Source: Geosiphon pyriformis (taxonomy: Eukaryota > Glomeromycota > Glomeromycetes > Archaeosporales > Geosiphonaceae). From it: DNA of 64,000 bases. Position numbers and translations under genes: made by a program. Every line of letters begins with the position of its first letter. The stretch's first letter is position 1. The DNA is taken from the NCBI GenBank assembly GCA_016748015.1, contig JAAOMT010000129.1, positions 990,166-1,054,165 of the forward strand. The letters run 5' to 3'. The notes beneath the pieces were generated by a model. That model did not search any database, was not told the origin of the DNA, and worked only from the letters and a program-made list of their open reading frames with translations. Below, piece by piece: positions 50,064-61,952 of the stretch.

Positions 50064-52406
50064 TCAGTATCTATCAGATAGATTATCAGATGGATCATAA
50101 AATGGATTATTATTGTTATTAGATGACCTGTTAAAGTCTGATGGCCATGGTTGTGGTTGTTCCCGTCTTGATGGTTTCGGTAGCAATGGAGGTGGAGCTC
50201 GAGTGAGAATGTGCTGATCAATGCTATTCCTTTGCAATTCAGTATTAGTTGTAGGTAAGGTTTTGGTTGGTTTCGGTGGTAAGGGAGGCTTTTCTCTGGA
50301 TTTTAGAAATAGCTCTGGCATTTCTTGAGTTTGTCTGGTCGAAGTTTGTGGTTTAATATTGGATTTTCGCTTGATAAATGACTCGATTCGGGGTTTCATG
50401 CTTTTCACATTTGATAAAACGTTACATTGTGATGGGTTGTGAGAAGCAATCATTGATGATTTTTCTTCGTCAATTGATTTCATAGCCAGTGTCGAATTGT
50501 ATGGATTTACCAAAAAATCGTTAGATTCTTTTGTCAATTTATGATCATCACCATTATTTTTCCTTTCTTGATAAATGAACCATATAACGCGAATGATTCC
50601 CATCAGAACAAGAATCCACCAACCGGCAATCAAAACCCAAAATAATGGCAGCTCAGAACGTAATCCATTTTCATATTGATCAAAAAGTCGACCAATTTCA
50701 CCACCCGTAGAACCGGCATCTTTCGAACCGATGAGTTTATCTGTTATCTCACCTACTACTTCATTCATGGTCGAATTATCAACCATCAAGATGTTATCAT
50801 TAACACGAGGTAATTCAATATGGGCGTTGTCTTTGATAAATTTCAAACCAGTCTGAATTCCACGAATTTTCACTAATAATAAACAGTTTACTAATTGATT
50901 CGCTACGTTCATGAATACTGGAGCTTGCTGAAAAGTGTTTTTCACAAATTTGGTGATTTCATCCACGGCAGAGTTAAGAGTTGAATTAAGGGTGGTTGTT
51001 GTTATATTTACCCAACCTAAAAATTCTTGATTTATCTCATTCTCAACATTTGAAACTGCTTTATTAACATCTCTTGAAAAACCCCTTGAAGTTGAGCCCA
51101 TATTAGAATTGATCCTATTCAGTACGGAATTTCCAAAAGCGTTAAAAGTTTCTTCAATCGGTTTTCGATAATTGTGGCGAATTATTTTAATCATAGCAAT
51201 TTGAAAGTATACACCCAAGATCCCAATAACGCCGATTAGTAAGCATATGAGAGCAGCTTTTTGAAGAATGAAATCCAAAAACCAACGATATAAATATTGA
51301 TGTTGGACATTATTAAAAAATTTCGAGGTTTTAATGAGCCAGCGGGATATTAATGGATGTTCAGCAATCTTGATAAGTTCAATAGTTGATTGACGAGTAA
51401 AAGTGACCGTGACTAGACGAATTGTAGTGGTTACTCGATCAACATGAATGATGAATCGACGATGAGAATACCAAATTGAAGCTGCATTTGCCACAATTAG
51501 AAGAATTCCAATTATGAATAATATGGCGAGACCAATATATGCAGCTTTGGTAAGATCACGAGCAATGTCATCAATTATATCAAGTTTCAAGTTTTCAGCA
51601 CAAAATACAACTTTATTTCGGCCTGGAACCGGTAAAACTGATTCTTTGAATTGTATTTTAGAAAGGGTATCCTTGATTACTTGTTGAAGTTTATCAAATG
51701 GAATTGAGATAAGATCGTCAAGTTTTGATTCAATATCGTTCATTGTTGGCATGGTATTGTTTAGGTTTTGAAGATCTTGACCAAGATTGTCTGGAAATTT
51801 GAAATTCGCTAGATCCTCCGTGGCAGATATTGATATTGGGGGGAATTTAAAAGCATTACTTCCTAATAATGATCCAGCGGATCCGATAGCTTTTCTTGCA
51901 GACTCTAGGCCAGCATTAGCGGTGGAAACTTGATCATCAATCTCAGTTTTGATAAAGTTCAACTTATCAGAGGTAAATTTCGATAAAGTGTTCACGACAT
52001 CGGCAACCGCACCTATTGACCCACGAATGGCAAATTCCAGCAAACAACGATAGGTCCTTCGAAAATGATGTATCATCCAAATTGTGACTCCTTTTAATGC
52101 AACAAAAGCTAAATCTAATGTTTGAGCAGCAGCACGGATCGTGAATTGAACGTTTTCAACGGTTGCTCGATTAAATCCACCAGCCATAAAGTGAGGAAAT
52201 GAAGTCATAGTCGATGTAGCAAGTTCCAGTGAATTGCATGATCGGATTGCAACTTGTTTGATATCGTCAACAATTGGTGGTATGGATCTCATGGCGGCTA
52301 AAAGACGAAAGGCAACAAAAAGTAGCGCAATTATTGGATATGTCAACCAGGCAGTCGCAAGTTTAGCACGTAAACCAATATATGGTTGAATTTCGTTATC
52401 TTCCAT
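50064..52406 (-). CDS. PRM1: plasma membrane fusion protein Prm1
   Basis: Pheromone-regulated multispanning protein that promotes plasma-membrane fusion of mating cells (known of the yeast family). 780 residues from the ATG at 52406. Prm1 hallmarks: YIGLRAKLATAWLTYPIIAL at the N-terminus, four hydrophobic segments (about residues 19-38, 289-312, 383-407, 588-612) and two long extracellular stretches rich in N-x-S/T sites. The cytosolic tail is proline-rich with SH3-ligand-like motifs (KPPLPPKP, APPPLLPKP). A 5' exon is likely: an acceptor at 52433 and donor at 52510 join an upstream open frame without breaking phase, adding an in-frame ATG at 52537 or a longer Ser/Thr-rich cytosolic extension reaching about 52700. 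The true start is therefore uncertain. Its presence implies a mating or hyphal-fusion capacity. Confidence 0.93.
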   Translation of the reverse strand: MEDNEIQPYIGLRAKLATAWLTYPIIALLFVAFRLLAAMRSIPPIVDDIKQVAIRSCNSLELATSTMTSFPHFMAGGFNRATVENVQFTIRAAAQTLDLAFVALKGVTIWMIHHFRRTYRCLLEFAIRGSIGAVADVVNTLSKFTSDKLNFIKTEIDDQVSTANAGLESARKAIGSAGSLLGSNAFKFPPISISATEDLANFKFPDNLGQDLQNLNNTMPTMNDIESKLDDLISIPFDKLQQVIKDTLSKIQFKESVLPVPGRNKVVFCAENLKLDIIDDIARDLTKAAYIGLAILFIIGILLIVANAASIWYSHRRFIIHVDRVTTTIRLVTVTFTRQSTIELIKIAEHPLISRWLIKTSKFFNNVQHQYLYRWFLDFILQKAALICLLIGVIGILGVYFQIAMIKIIRHNYRKPIEETFNAFGNSVLNRINSNMGSTSRGFSRDVNKAVSNVENEINQEFLGWVNITTTTLNSTLNSAVDEITKFVKNTFQQAPVFMNVANQLVNCLLLVKIRGIQTGLKFIKDNAHIELPRVNDNILMVDNSTMNEVVGEITDKLIGSKDAGSTGGEIGRLFDQYENGLRSELPLFWVLIAGWWILVLMGIIRVIWFIYQERKNNGDDHKLTKESNDFLVNPYNSTLAMKSIDEEKSSMIASHNPSQCNVLSNVKSMKPRIESFIKRKSNIKPQTSTRQTQEMPELFLKSREKPPLPPKPTKTLPTTNTELQRNSIDQHILTRAPPPLLPKPSRREQPQPWPSDFNRSSNNNNNPFYDPSDNLSDRY

Positions 52407-52432
52407 AGGAGATATTGGAATTTTATTCGAAA

Positions 52433-52537
52433 CTTTTTTATAAAAATCAAAACGAAGTTAGAAAGAATTTATCATGATTGGGGAATTGAGTCAAAGTTTC
52501 CATATTTTACCTGAATTTTTGTCATTATACGTTGTTG
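52433..52537 (-). other. predicted 5' extension of PRM1 with 78-nt intron
   Basis: Intron 52510-52433 (GTAAAA..AAG) joins MKSSTTYNDKNS to VSNKIPISP and then to the 52406 Met in frame. The upstream exon stays open towards about 52700 (SSSSSLSPSSSPLDTIPTVT). The start codon of that longer form is not identified. Confidence 0.5.
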
Positions 52538-52700
52538 ATGATTTCATGGGAGAGACAATAGAGGGATTTCGTTCTCGTTGAAAACTTGAGAGATTTGGTA
52601 AAGTAAAGGCAGACGACGTGGCTCCAGGCGACGTGACTGTAGGGATCGTATCAAGAGGTGATGATGATGGTGATAATGATGAAGATGAAGAATTTCTCTG

Positions 52701-53649
52701 AGGGATTATATTAAATAAAGATAAAATTAATAATTTTTGTTTTCGACACGATCCCCAAGCCTTGCTTAAAAGGGAGTAGCGGTAAGAAAAACGAAGAAAA
52801 GAAGTGGGGAACAAGAGAAAGTTCGATAATTATATTGAGAACAAAAACATGATGACTAAATTGGTTGCAGATGGACAAAAAGGAAACAATGAAATCATGA
52901 TGAAACGTTAACGGAAAGTGGGTGTTTTTTACTCTGTTTGTTTAACAAAGAATCAACATCAACATCAAAATCAAAATAGAACAATACTAAATTTAATAGC
53001 ATATATAATATTATGTAGAATACGAAACGATCGTCATCGGGCATGAGTTCTTATCTCAAAAAAATGCGAGTTTGAAAATAAAACGTCTTTTTTTCAAGTT
53101 TTTTTTTTTTTGGGCATAATGACAAAAAAATAATAAAAATTTCTCACATGGGAATTAATTGTTAACAGCGATAATTATGGTAATAAAATTTTTAAATTAA
53201 ATTTTGCGAGAAAATTTTTAGGGACATTAAGTTCATGGTGTTTTTGTAGATTTTTGAAAAAACAATTTTTTTGTTTAATATAAATCAAGGGTAAAAATTT
53301 TTGAAAAAAAATATTTCAAAGTTAGTTTCGAGAAATATCATATCATTCGAGATAGTTAATATTTCATTTTTGTAAAATTAAATGTGGAAAATATATACAA
53401 AAAAAATTTATAGATACATTTTAAAAATTAAAAATTAAAAATTAAAATTTTTTTTTTACTTTTTTATTTTCTCAAAAATTTAAGTCATTGAAATGGTTTA
53501 ATTTAAAATTGAAACAACATTCTTTGTAAATATTTGTGAAATCGAGTTATTCTGTATCAGTGATATTCATTTATCATTACTTTTGTTGAGATTTTCTCGG
53601 AATCCAAATAATAATAAAAATAAAAAGCTTTTTCCTGATTAAAAGAAAA

Positions 53650-53692
<43 letters not shown>

Positions 53693-56600
53693 GCTATCAA
53701 TAACCAAAAAAGTGAAATTCTAAAAAGAATTGTTTTAAATGATGATGATGATAAATTTTAATTATAACATTTATGGATTCAAGAAAGTGATATACTTTTC
53801 CATTTTCGAAATGTGGCTGAACTAGTTCAAAATTCACCAGGTTGAAAAATTTGATATATATATATATATATTTATTTATTTTTGTATTTTTATGGTTTTT
53901 TTATTCGCCAAATTTTTTTTCTTAGATTCCGATTCTTAATGTAATAAAAAACAAAACGAGGTCCAATATTAATAAACTTTTCTTCTATTAATATTTGGGG
54001 TTTAAACAGTTTTTGTTGTTGTTGTTGTTGTTGTTGTAGCTAAAAAATTTGCAAATCATTAAAAACAATTATTAAATTTTGATATAATTTTTGGATTAAG
54101 CTGAAAAATTTGAAAACAAATTAAAGAAACTAAACTTGATTTAACATTCTAAAGATTATAAATATATATATATATATTTATATATTTATATATACATTAA
54201 CTCTAAAACCAATTTGCAAAGGTTTTTAATAGAATCTTAATTGATTTGTCTTACAGGTTATAATTAGCATTTGTGAAACAACGCGATAATTTGGAAATTT
54301 ATATTGGTCAAATTTTAATTTAATTGTATTTGTACCCTAATAAAGTATGAATTTCCAGTGTTGTAATAAAACGGTCAAATAAGTTAAAGAAACAAAGTAT
54401 ATATATTTAATGTTTAAGAAATTTTATAACCTTTGAGCTGACAAATAAAAGCAAAGGAATTTGTAATTATATCCAATTTAAGATCTTCTTTCATCTCAAT
54501 CCATTAATGAGGATTTTTACCCAAAAACTTAGCATTATTGTATATCTCGTTTGATAAACTTGAATTTGGATCTATATATTTCTCGATTAAAATGTCCCTA
54601 CTTTTGAAAACTAGAATTTTATTTTTCTTAATAATAAATATCAGCCAATAAACTTTCCTTGATTAAAGAAAAAAAAAAGAATAATTTCTTAAAGAATAGA
54701 CTAGTTAACTTTACCTATTTTTGGCAGCTCCAATAAATAACGCAAGCCATCGAAATTAATTCTTAATTAAACTCACAAATATTTCTATTTTTACACATAT
54801 CCAAGAAGTTTCTGAAACTTACTTGGCTCACTTTATTGAAGTAAATTCATTCATGTGGTCATTAAAAAAGATAAACTCAAAGCTAAGAAATAGTTTTGAT
54901 TGGTCCTATTCAAAATCGCTCACTAGCTTATTAAGTAAGAACAGGGTTAAAACTTTAAATTGGGCTTAAAATGCAAATCAAGAAGTGAACCACACTTTAT
55001 CATTACTTGACTAAATTTGTTAAAGAATATTTTAATACTTTTTTCCAATATAGCAAAAAGTATGGTGATCTTTTCTTGGACGTTATAACTTTTTTTAATT
55101 TTTACCTGAAATTGATTAATTCCTTACTCCTCCAAGTAAAGATATATTCAGGATAGGAAAGGTTTAATATCATTTATCTTGTATATATAATTAATGCAGT
55201 AAGACAACTTCTTTCTCTTTAAACCATTATTTTCAAACTGGTCTTTTTTTTAACCTCATTTTCAAACTTTCAATATCAATTTAATTTATTCTAAATTTTA
55301 CACTTAATTGAAATTTTTTTTTATTTAAAAGATTAATCTTTACTCCTGATAGTAATAAAGTTAAAATTTTTTCAATTGCATATTATCTTTTAGCTATTAA
55401 AAGCAGAAATTAATAAGGACCTTGAAAGTGAATTTGTGACTCATTTTTGAAGTACAAAGTGAGAACCCTAATCTTATTAAAGAAAACTAGTTTTTCAAAA
55501 ATAGAAATTCTATAGTCTAAATTTAATATTTTAATGTGATAAAATGGTTTAATAAAAAATTAAAATCAATCCCTGGTTAAGTTCAATATTATGATGATAT
55601 CCTGATATAGACAATTAGCATTATCATTAAAAAAATTTTTTTTGGAATTACGAAAAATCCGAAAGATCGGTATCTCAATCAATAAAATAATTTGCCGCAT
55701 TTTTAAAGAAATCATTTCATTTAAAATTTTAAAATTTTACAATTTTTAATTTATATAAAATTCTAATTTTAGGTGTCTTTACATAATTACTAGTATTTAA
55801 AAATAAATAAATTTTTATTTCTTTGAAGTTTAATAATAGATTTTTGGCAAAAAGTACCAAAAACCGTCTTTGTAGCCTGAAAAATAAATAGAGCAAAAGG
55901 TACTTATTTAATGAGTCTTTAAAAAATATTTATCTTTTAAAAAAGTAAAATTCTAATTTCAAAAAAATTAAAGTTTCGCATAAATACTGAAACTAGACTT
56001 TTGAATCAATTACTATAACATTCAAAGATATCGCCTTTGTGGCTTTCAAAAATTCGTTGCGTCTATTCTATATACTTATAAATATTTGAATTTCCACATG
56101 CCCATGTTCCCCAAGTTTTTGAAAATTGCGATAATTCACAAGATGTACATCAAAGTGGATCTTTTAATAGGCAATAGCATTCTTGACATTTTGGCAAGCT
56201 CACGTCAGACATATTTTGCATAGTAGATCTAGTAATTGTTATGCACAAGTTGCCAAAATCACCTATTATCACTCGATTTCATGGTTGACTTTTTTTAATT
56301 TTAATTTTGTGATAAGAACTAATATTATTAATAGCTCAATATATCTCTTATCTCATCAAGAAAGGGAAGATCAAGTGATATCAATATGCAAAGCATTATC
56401 TCGAAAGGAGAAAATCAAGTGATATTGATATATAAAACATTATTTCTCAAGATCTGAAGGCCTCAAACATTCTCTTTAGATCAAACGCTGAGCCCTTTTT
56501 TATGGTTTTTTTTTCTTTTATTAGCACAAAAAAACCTATATATTTAGATAAAAAAAGTTTTTATAAATTTGCACTGTGATACTTTGGAAAAAAGCGTTAA

Positions 56601-56739
56601 AAAAAAAAACTCCATCCAAAATACGATGGATATTAATAATTAAATGCAAAGGAATGTTCATTGCGAGCATTTATTTTTTTTAGTATTAATTAATTAGTTT
56701 AGTTATTCTTTGGTCAGAAAATATGATTTTTTTCCTGGT
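52701..56739. other. long AT-rich intergenic region
   Basis: No convincing gene in 4 kb. Contains an ATT run (53650-53692), a GTT run (54015-54039), AT runs (53852-53870, 54164-54180) and an imperfect duplication of about 50 bp at 56369-56445 (GATCAAGTGATATCAATATG and AATCAAGTGATATTGATATA). Short frames such as 56183-56422 have no support. Confidence 0.45.
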
Positions 56740-57050
56740 CCGTTGAGTAATCTGTCGAGTTATTTTCTTCTTGGACTGCCTGGTTCATCACTTCTTGATT
56801 AGATGTTTTAATTTTGAGTGATACTCTTCTTGGTCTTCCTGGTCTGTCACTTCTTGATTAGATTTTCTAATCTTGATTGATTCTTGGTCTGTCTGGTCCG
56901 TCACTTCTTAATTAGATGTTCTAATTTTTGAGTGATTCTCTTCTTCTTGGTCTTCCTGGTCTGTCACTTCTTAATTAGATGTTCTAATTTTGATTGATTC
57001 TTTTTTTTGGTCTCTTTGGTCCATCCTTTTTTAGTTAGATATTTTGATCA
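56740..57050. repeat. minisatellite, about five imperfect copies of a 50-70 bp unit
   Basis: Repeated core TCTTCCTGGTCTGTCACTTC followed by TTAATTAGATGTTCTAATTT and a TGATTGATTC or GAGTGATTCT link. Copies begin near 56771, 56837, 56890, 56957 and 57014, with point and length differences. No coding frame crosses it cleanly. Confidence 0.85.
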
Positions 57051-57980
57051 AATAAAATTAGTACTTTTTTGAATAAATGCTCACATCTCTCTTAATACAT
57101 TTTGAAAATCACTAGGTTAGTTGCTGACTTTTTAGCTCAGTCAAAATGTCGATCAAGTTTTTTAATTTCCCTTTCAAAGTCTATCTTTATTATTAATCAA
57201 AGTTTTTAATTGTTATATTAAATCAAAAATTTACATAATTATGAAAAAACAGAAAGCATAATACTCATAAACTGGCAATATCTTTAACATGTGTCAGTAT
57301 TTCAATTAATGTATTCAATATGGGCATTCAAATTTTAAAAAATTACTTTAATATTTCAATTTATTTGTCTTTGCTATTAAATAAAGTTCAAAATGCTTTT
57401 TCTAGATTTGTCGTTGTTCCTTATCCATTTTGATAGCATGCAAGGTAAATTTTATGCACCCCTTTGCTGCTTTTGATTAGAGTTTAAATGATTTTTCCTC
57501 ATTTTCCTCCATTATTATAACAAACTCCAAGATTGTATTATGCTTTTGAATAGAGTTCAAACACTTTTCCTCTATCTTTGTGAAGCACCAATTCCATTAC
57601 TGTAACAATGACCTTAAAAGAATTTTCTGCATTTCATTACTTTTGTTAAATTGGGAATAGTTTCAATCCCCATGTTCCATAGTCTATCAAACTTTTTGAA
57701 CTTTTTTCATTCAAGTAATCGAATAAATCTTTGTGTGTTTTCTGATTAAATCACCAACTTTTGAATAATAATAGTAAACTTTCTTTATTGAACCAAGAGA
57801 TGAAGTTGAAGACTTTCTTTTCAAACAATACAAAGGGGCTATAAAAGTTTCAATATTATAAAAATTATATTTCTAAAAAGATTAGGCCTTTAAGAATTAT
57901 TAAAACGTTAGAATATAAAAGAAATGAATTGAACATAGTTCTAAATTGACTATAAATGGCTAGTTATGTTTTAATTATCC

Positions 57981-58029
<49 letters not shown>

Positions 58030-58249
58030 TTTAATCCTAAATTAAAACTAATAGCCCCCTTTTTCTAGGAGTGGTGAGAATATATAATCCAATTGACGAT
58101 TGCTTCTAAAAACTAATTTTAAGAATTTGCATTATCTTTGTGATTAATTATTGCAAGACAATTATCGATTATTAAAACGAGAAAATTAACGCGTTTCTTA
58201 AGTGGTATTCAAAAAATGATTCAATAGAAGAATTTTTTATTTAGATCTT
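57051..58249. other. AT-rich intergenic, ATT microsatellite
   Basis: An ATT run of about 45 bp at 57982-58029. No gene seen. Confidence 0.45.
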
Positions 58250-58530
58250 ATATCAATATATATATGATTGCTTTTTTGAAGAAGGATATTCTACTCGAAA
58301 AGTTGCTTCTAGTGTTGTATCACGATCTATCATTATATGCATTAAAAAAAGTTAAAAATGAAACAGGTAAACCCAGATCTAGACATTCATAACTTTTAAC
58401 TAGATATAATGACCAATTTTTTCGTTCTACTTCAGAATGTTAAAAAGTAGTAGAAATTCAACACAATTTAAAATTGACAATAATATTAATGTTAGTGTCT
58501 TACAACCGAGGGTAAAAATTTGTTGAAATT
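58250..58530 (+). mobile_element. Tc1-like transposase N-terminal fossil
   Basis: Degenerate reading frames spell an HTH-type transposase start: FFEEGYSTRKVASS near 58273, then KVKNETGKPRSRHS near 58350, then EIQHNLKIDNNINVSV near 58455, with stops and shifts between them. The order matches the DNA-binding half of Tc1/mariner transposases. No terminal repeats found. Confidence 0.5.
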
Positions 58531-58948
58531 GGGGATTGTTTTACGGTACAACCCATGTCACATTTTAATGGCGGAGGGTATAGAAAAATGATTATTATGA
58601 ATGATTTCATTGGAATCTTAAACCCGTTAGATTTTGGGTACCCAAACCTTACCAAAGAAATGGCTTGGGGACAATAATATTTAGGTTCTTAATTAACCCC
58701 CGTTTAACACTTGTGGGATGAGGTTGATCGACATAGTCGTCATCTATTTCAGTAAAGAAAAAAAAAAAAAAAAAAGTCAATACATTCTGAATAATATCGA
58801 AATCGAAAAATTATTGAATCTATCCCGAATAGAATAGCGGATCTTATAAAAGATAAAAGTGGACACAGAAGGTCATATCTGCATGCATATTCGTGAATAA
58901 GTAGAATAAATGTCATATTAATTACAATTGTAAATCATTGACAAAAGA

Positions 58949-58983
<35 letters not shown>

Positions 58984-59396
58984 TATATTTAATTTTAAAT
59001 GACTTTTTTGCGAGCCACGGTAATTAATCTAATATTAAATAATATATATTACAATTAAGTAATTATAATCAATAAATATTTGAAAAATAATAATTAATAA
59101 TTAATTTCAAATATAATAATAATTTTTGTTAAAATCAAAATTTAATTAAAAAATTGTAATCATTTAATTCAAAGTATTTTTTTTTTAATTAATTTCTTTG
59201 AACTATAATTTAGACATAAAATTTTATTCTACTCTTGATTTCAAAATTAATTTGGTATTTTGCAATTGCTAATATAAGAGTTTAGAAATAATATCACTAT
59301 AAAAAATAGATGTGTCAAAATTTCTTTATAATAACTTTGAGAGATATAAATTTTATACTTATTCAACCATCAATATTTAAAAAAATGTAACCAAAT
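58531..59396. other. spacer with a less AT-rich island
   Basis: 58550-58760 is clearly richer in G and C than its surroundings. On the minus strand a block 58743-58653 reads DDYVDQPHPTSVKRGLIKNL and ends at a GTAAGG donor, so it might be an orphan exon. An (AT)n tract follows at about 58950-58981. The remainder is the AT-rich 3' flank of lipase-like gene 3. Confidence 0.35.
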
Positions 59397-61169
59397 CTAT
59401 AATTTTGAAAATGCACATTTGCCCATAGTGGTTCCAAAATAAGGACCATTATGCGGTGAGGTATCTTCTTTGTTCTTTCGCCGTGAATTAATGCATTCCT
59501 AATAAATTTTTTATTTTTATCAAATTCAAATTAAAAGATTTTCAATTAGTTGAAGCAGTAAAATTACTTGATTCTCGCCACCATTAACATTAGAACATTG
59601 AAAGATCCAATCGTCACGTTGACTGATCCAATATTCTTCCTGAGTATGAAGGTAGCTATCAGCATCGGGATAGAGGGGTACGTAATCTTTCTTGTACGTA
59701 ATACGATAGATCTGTAAGCCCGACCTAAGACTGTCCACGTAATTCGCGAATTCAGTGTTTCCTATTCGAGGTTGTCCGTATGTATAAACTTTGATTGGAT
59801 TTGTTCCAACCTTTTGCCGAATATCTAATGCTGCCAGAACTGCGTATGCTAAAAGATTTTACCAAATAATAATAATAATAATAATAATAATAATTTCAAT
59901 ATCAGATCCAAATAACAAATAAATGAATTGATTTTTACCAAATTCAAAAATGTGAAAAGGTACAAATCTTTTAGACTTACCTCCACCTAAACCAACTCCA
60001 GTTACTATTATTTCAAAATTTTGATGATCCGGTTGGCTTATTATTTCTTGAGCATTCTTCACAATCTGAGACTGAGCTAACAAATATGATTGATATATTC
60101 CACCATGAATCATTACATTTGCATTCATGCTATCCTCAAATGCAACCAACGCGTTATCCTCGAATGGCCAGTCTTGTATGGTTCTCAACTGTTTTGAACG
60201 AGCAAGACTAACGATCACCTGGCGATTTGATACAAGGACCATAAAAAATCCTAAAATATGGTTCATTATTTTGCTTAATCAATGATCAAATATTTAAAAT
60301 TTAACTAATTCTTAAGAAATTCCGAAAATATATCAATCACAACCTCGAATTTCGTCAGAAAAAGGTGCATCACCATACGTGCCACAAGAGGCTTCATTGG
60401 CCAAAAATGCATAATGTCTCAACTTTGTTAAAAATTGAGTTGAGGTGACACGCTTCCGACTGGGAGTTTCTTGAATTTCTTCATTCCCTCTATTGAAAAT
60501 CCCGTCAAAAACTTTCTTTATGGGAACTCCTTTATTTAAGGCAATTCCTTTATTCTGCTCTCCCAAAGCCTCAAGAATTAATTGTTTCTCACTGTAAGGT
60601 TCAATCAAATCTGGATTAGTATTCCCCCCGACCAGACTAGCTGGTTCGACAGGAAGTTCAATGGCCTCTTGTTCGAGGGAAATATTTTTATAATTAGCGA
60701 ATTCTGTAGATTGCTCTTTGTCATCAAGTTCCTTAGTATTATCGAAATAATTGGTTGTCGCGAGATCGAGATCGAGATCAGAAGGATTTTCCCCGGTTGG
60801 GAAATTCTCAAATGTTTCATTGTTGTAATTGGCCAGGAATGAATCAGATTTTTCTCTTAAAATATTTTCAAACTGATTTGAACCCTCAAGAGAAACATCT
60901 TCAGTATTACCAAATGATGGAAATTCATTAATTAAAGAACTTTGTCGTTTATTCTGTTCTAATGGTTTTGATTTCACCACTAGTGAATTAACAATCAGAA
61001 AGAAGAAAATGAAAATTATTAAATTCCAAATTTGAAATAAAATATTTTGATTTAATCCAAATGATTTTGGTATGATGATATTGATGATGATGTTGTTGTT
61101 GTTGTTGTGATTTTTCATATTTTTAGTTTGTATGAAAAAAGATTTTGTTGAAATTTTTTCAAGAAACAT
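59397..61169 (-). CDS. secreted class-3-lipase-like protein 3 (nucleophile Ser replaced by Gly)
   Basis: Four predicted exons on the minus strand: 61169-60344, 60250-59981, 59848-59568, 59498-59397; 1479 nt, 492 residues from the ATG at 61169, phases 1, 1, 0. A second ATG at 61118 begins nearer the hydrophobic signal segment (NLIIFIFFFLIVNSLVV). It also lies about 75-85 nt after a TATA-like CTATATAAAT (61193-61202), so it is the better start. Acidic pro-region, then VTSTQFLTKLRHYAFLANEA, SCGTYGDAPFS. Nucleophile elbow GVGLGGAYA: residue 362 (numbered from 61169) is Gly instead of Ser. The Asp region YKKDYVPLYP is kept. The C-terminal block reads EDTSPHNGPYFG, so the DHS His of the other copies is Thr. 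Exon 2 is 270 nt. Confidence 0.85.
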
Positions 61170-61192
61170 ATCTATTGTAATAGGAGGAATAG

Positions 61193-61202
61193 ATTTATAT
61201 AG
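61193..61202 (-). promoter_or_regulatory. TATA-like element of lipase-like gene 3
   Basis: CTATATAAAT on the minus strand, 24-33 nt upstream of the ATG at 61169. At typical TATA-to-start spacing, transcription would begin at about that ATG, which favours the downstream ATG at 61118 as the real start. Confidence 0.4.
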
Positions 61203-61952
61203 TTGATATTTAAGTATGGTTTTATTATTTTTTTAACCTCTTTGAAAAAAAATAACAAAAAACAAATTTTGTACAATCAAAAAAGAAGATTTCTTCTAGA
61301 GCTCTTGAATTCATCCCATTTTTGATAACGAAAAATACCAAATAAAGTATGTTTTGAGAGTCAAGAGTAAGATTACTTTATTGGGTATATCTCGAATTAA
61401 ATTGTGATCGATTCATTTGTTCCAGACAGGAAATGTTTTGTTAATGATGGTTTCGGGTTTTCTGATTATTTTTTCAACAAATACGAAATATCAGTCTTTT
61501 TTGAAATGTTTTTTTTTGAAGTTTGATCTTTAGGGGAAAAATTTTTCAAAGTTCCCACGGGGATGTTAAAAGATTAAACTGTGAAACTCTCACAGTCAGT
61601 TACCTTTTTTTGTATAAAGAAAAAAAATGCTGGATCCGAGTCAAACACAACATTAAGGAATTAAAGTTTTTCATGCAAAAAAGTCACGCATTTTAATGGA
61701 AAAAAAAGTTTTTGAGGCTTTGAATCGATTGACGAGACTAAAATTATCAAGTTTTATTTACAAAATCATAGAAATATGAACCTCGAGGATTTAAAAAAAA
61801 TTTAAAGTTTGTAACATTTGGTGCCATCCATCATTTCTGAATACAATAGGGGTAAAAATTTTCTAATTAAGTATTATAAAATAAAATTTCCAAAGTTAAA
61901 AAAATATTATGTATATATATATACATGATTTTTAATTTTAAAAATTTTCCCA
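61203..61952. other. AT-rich spacer
   Basis: No coding frame. Holds the promoter side of lipase-like gene 3 and the 3' flank of the ART-like locus. Confidence 0.4.
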
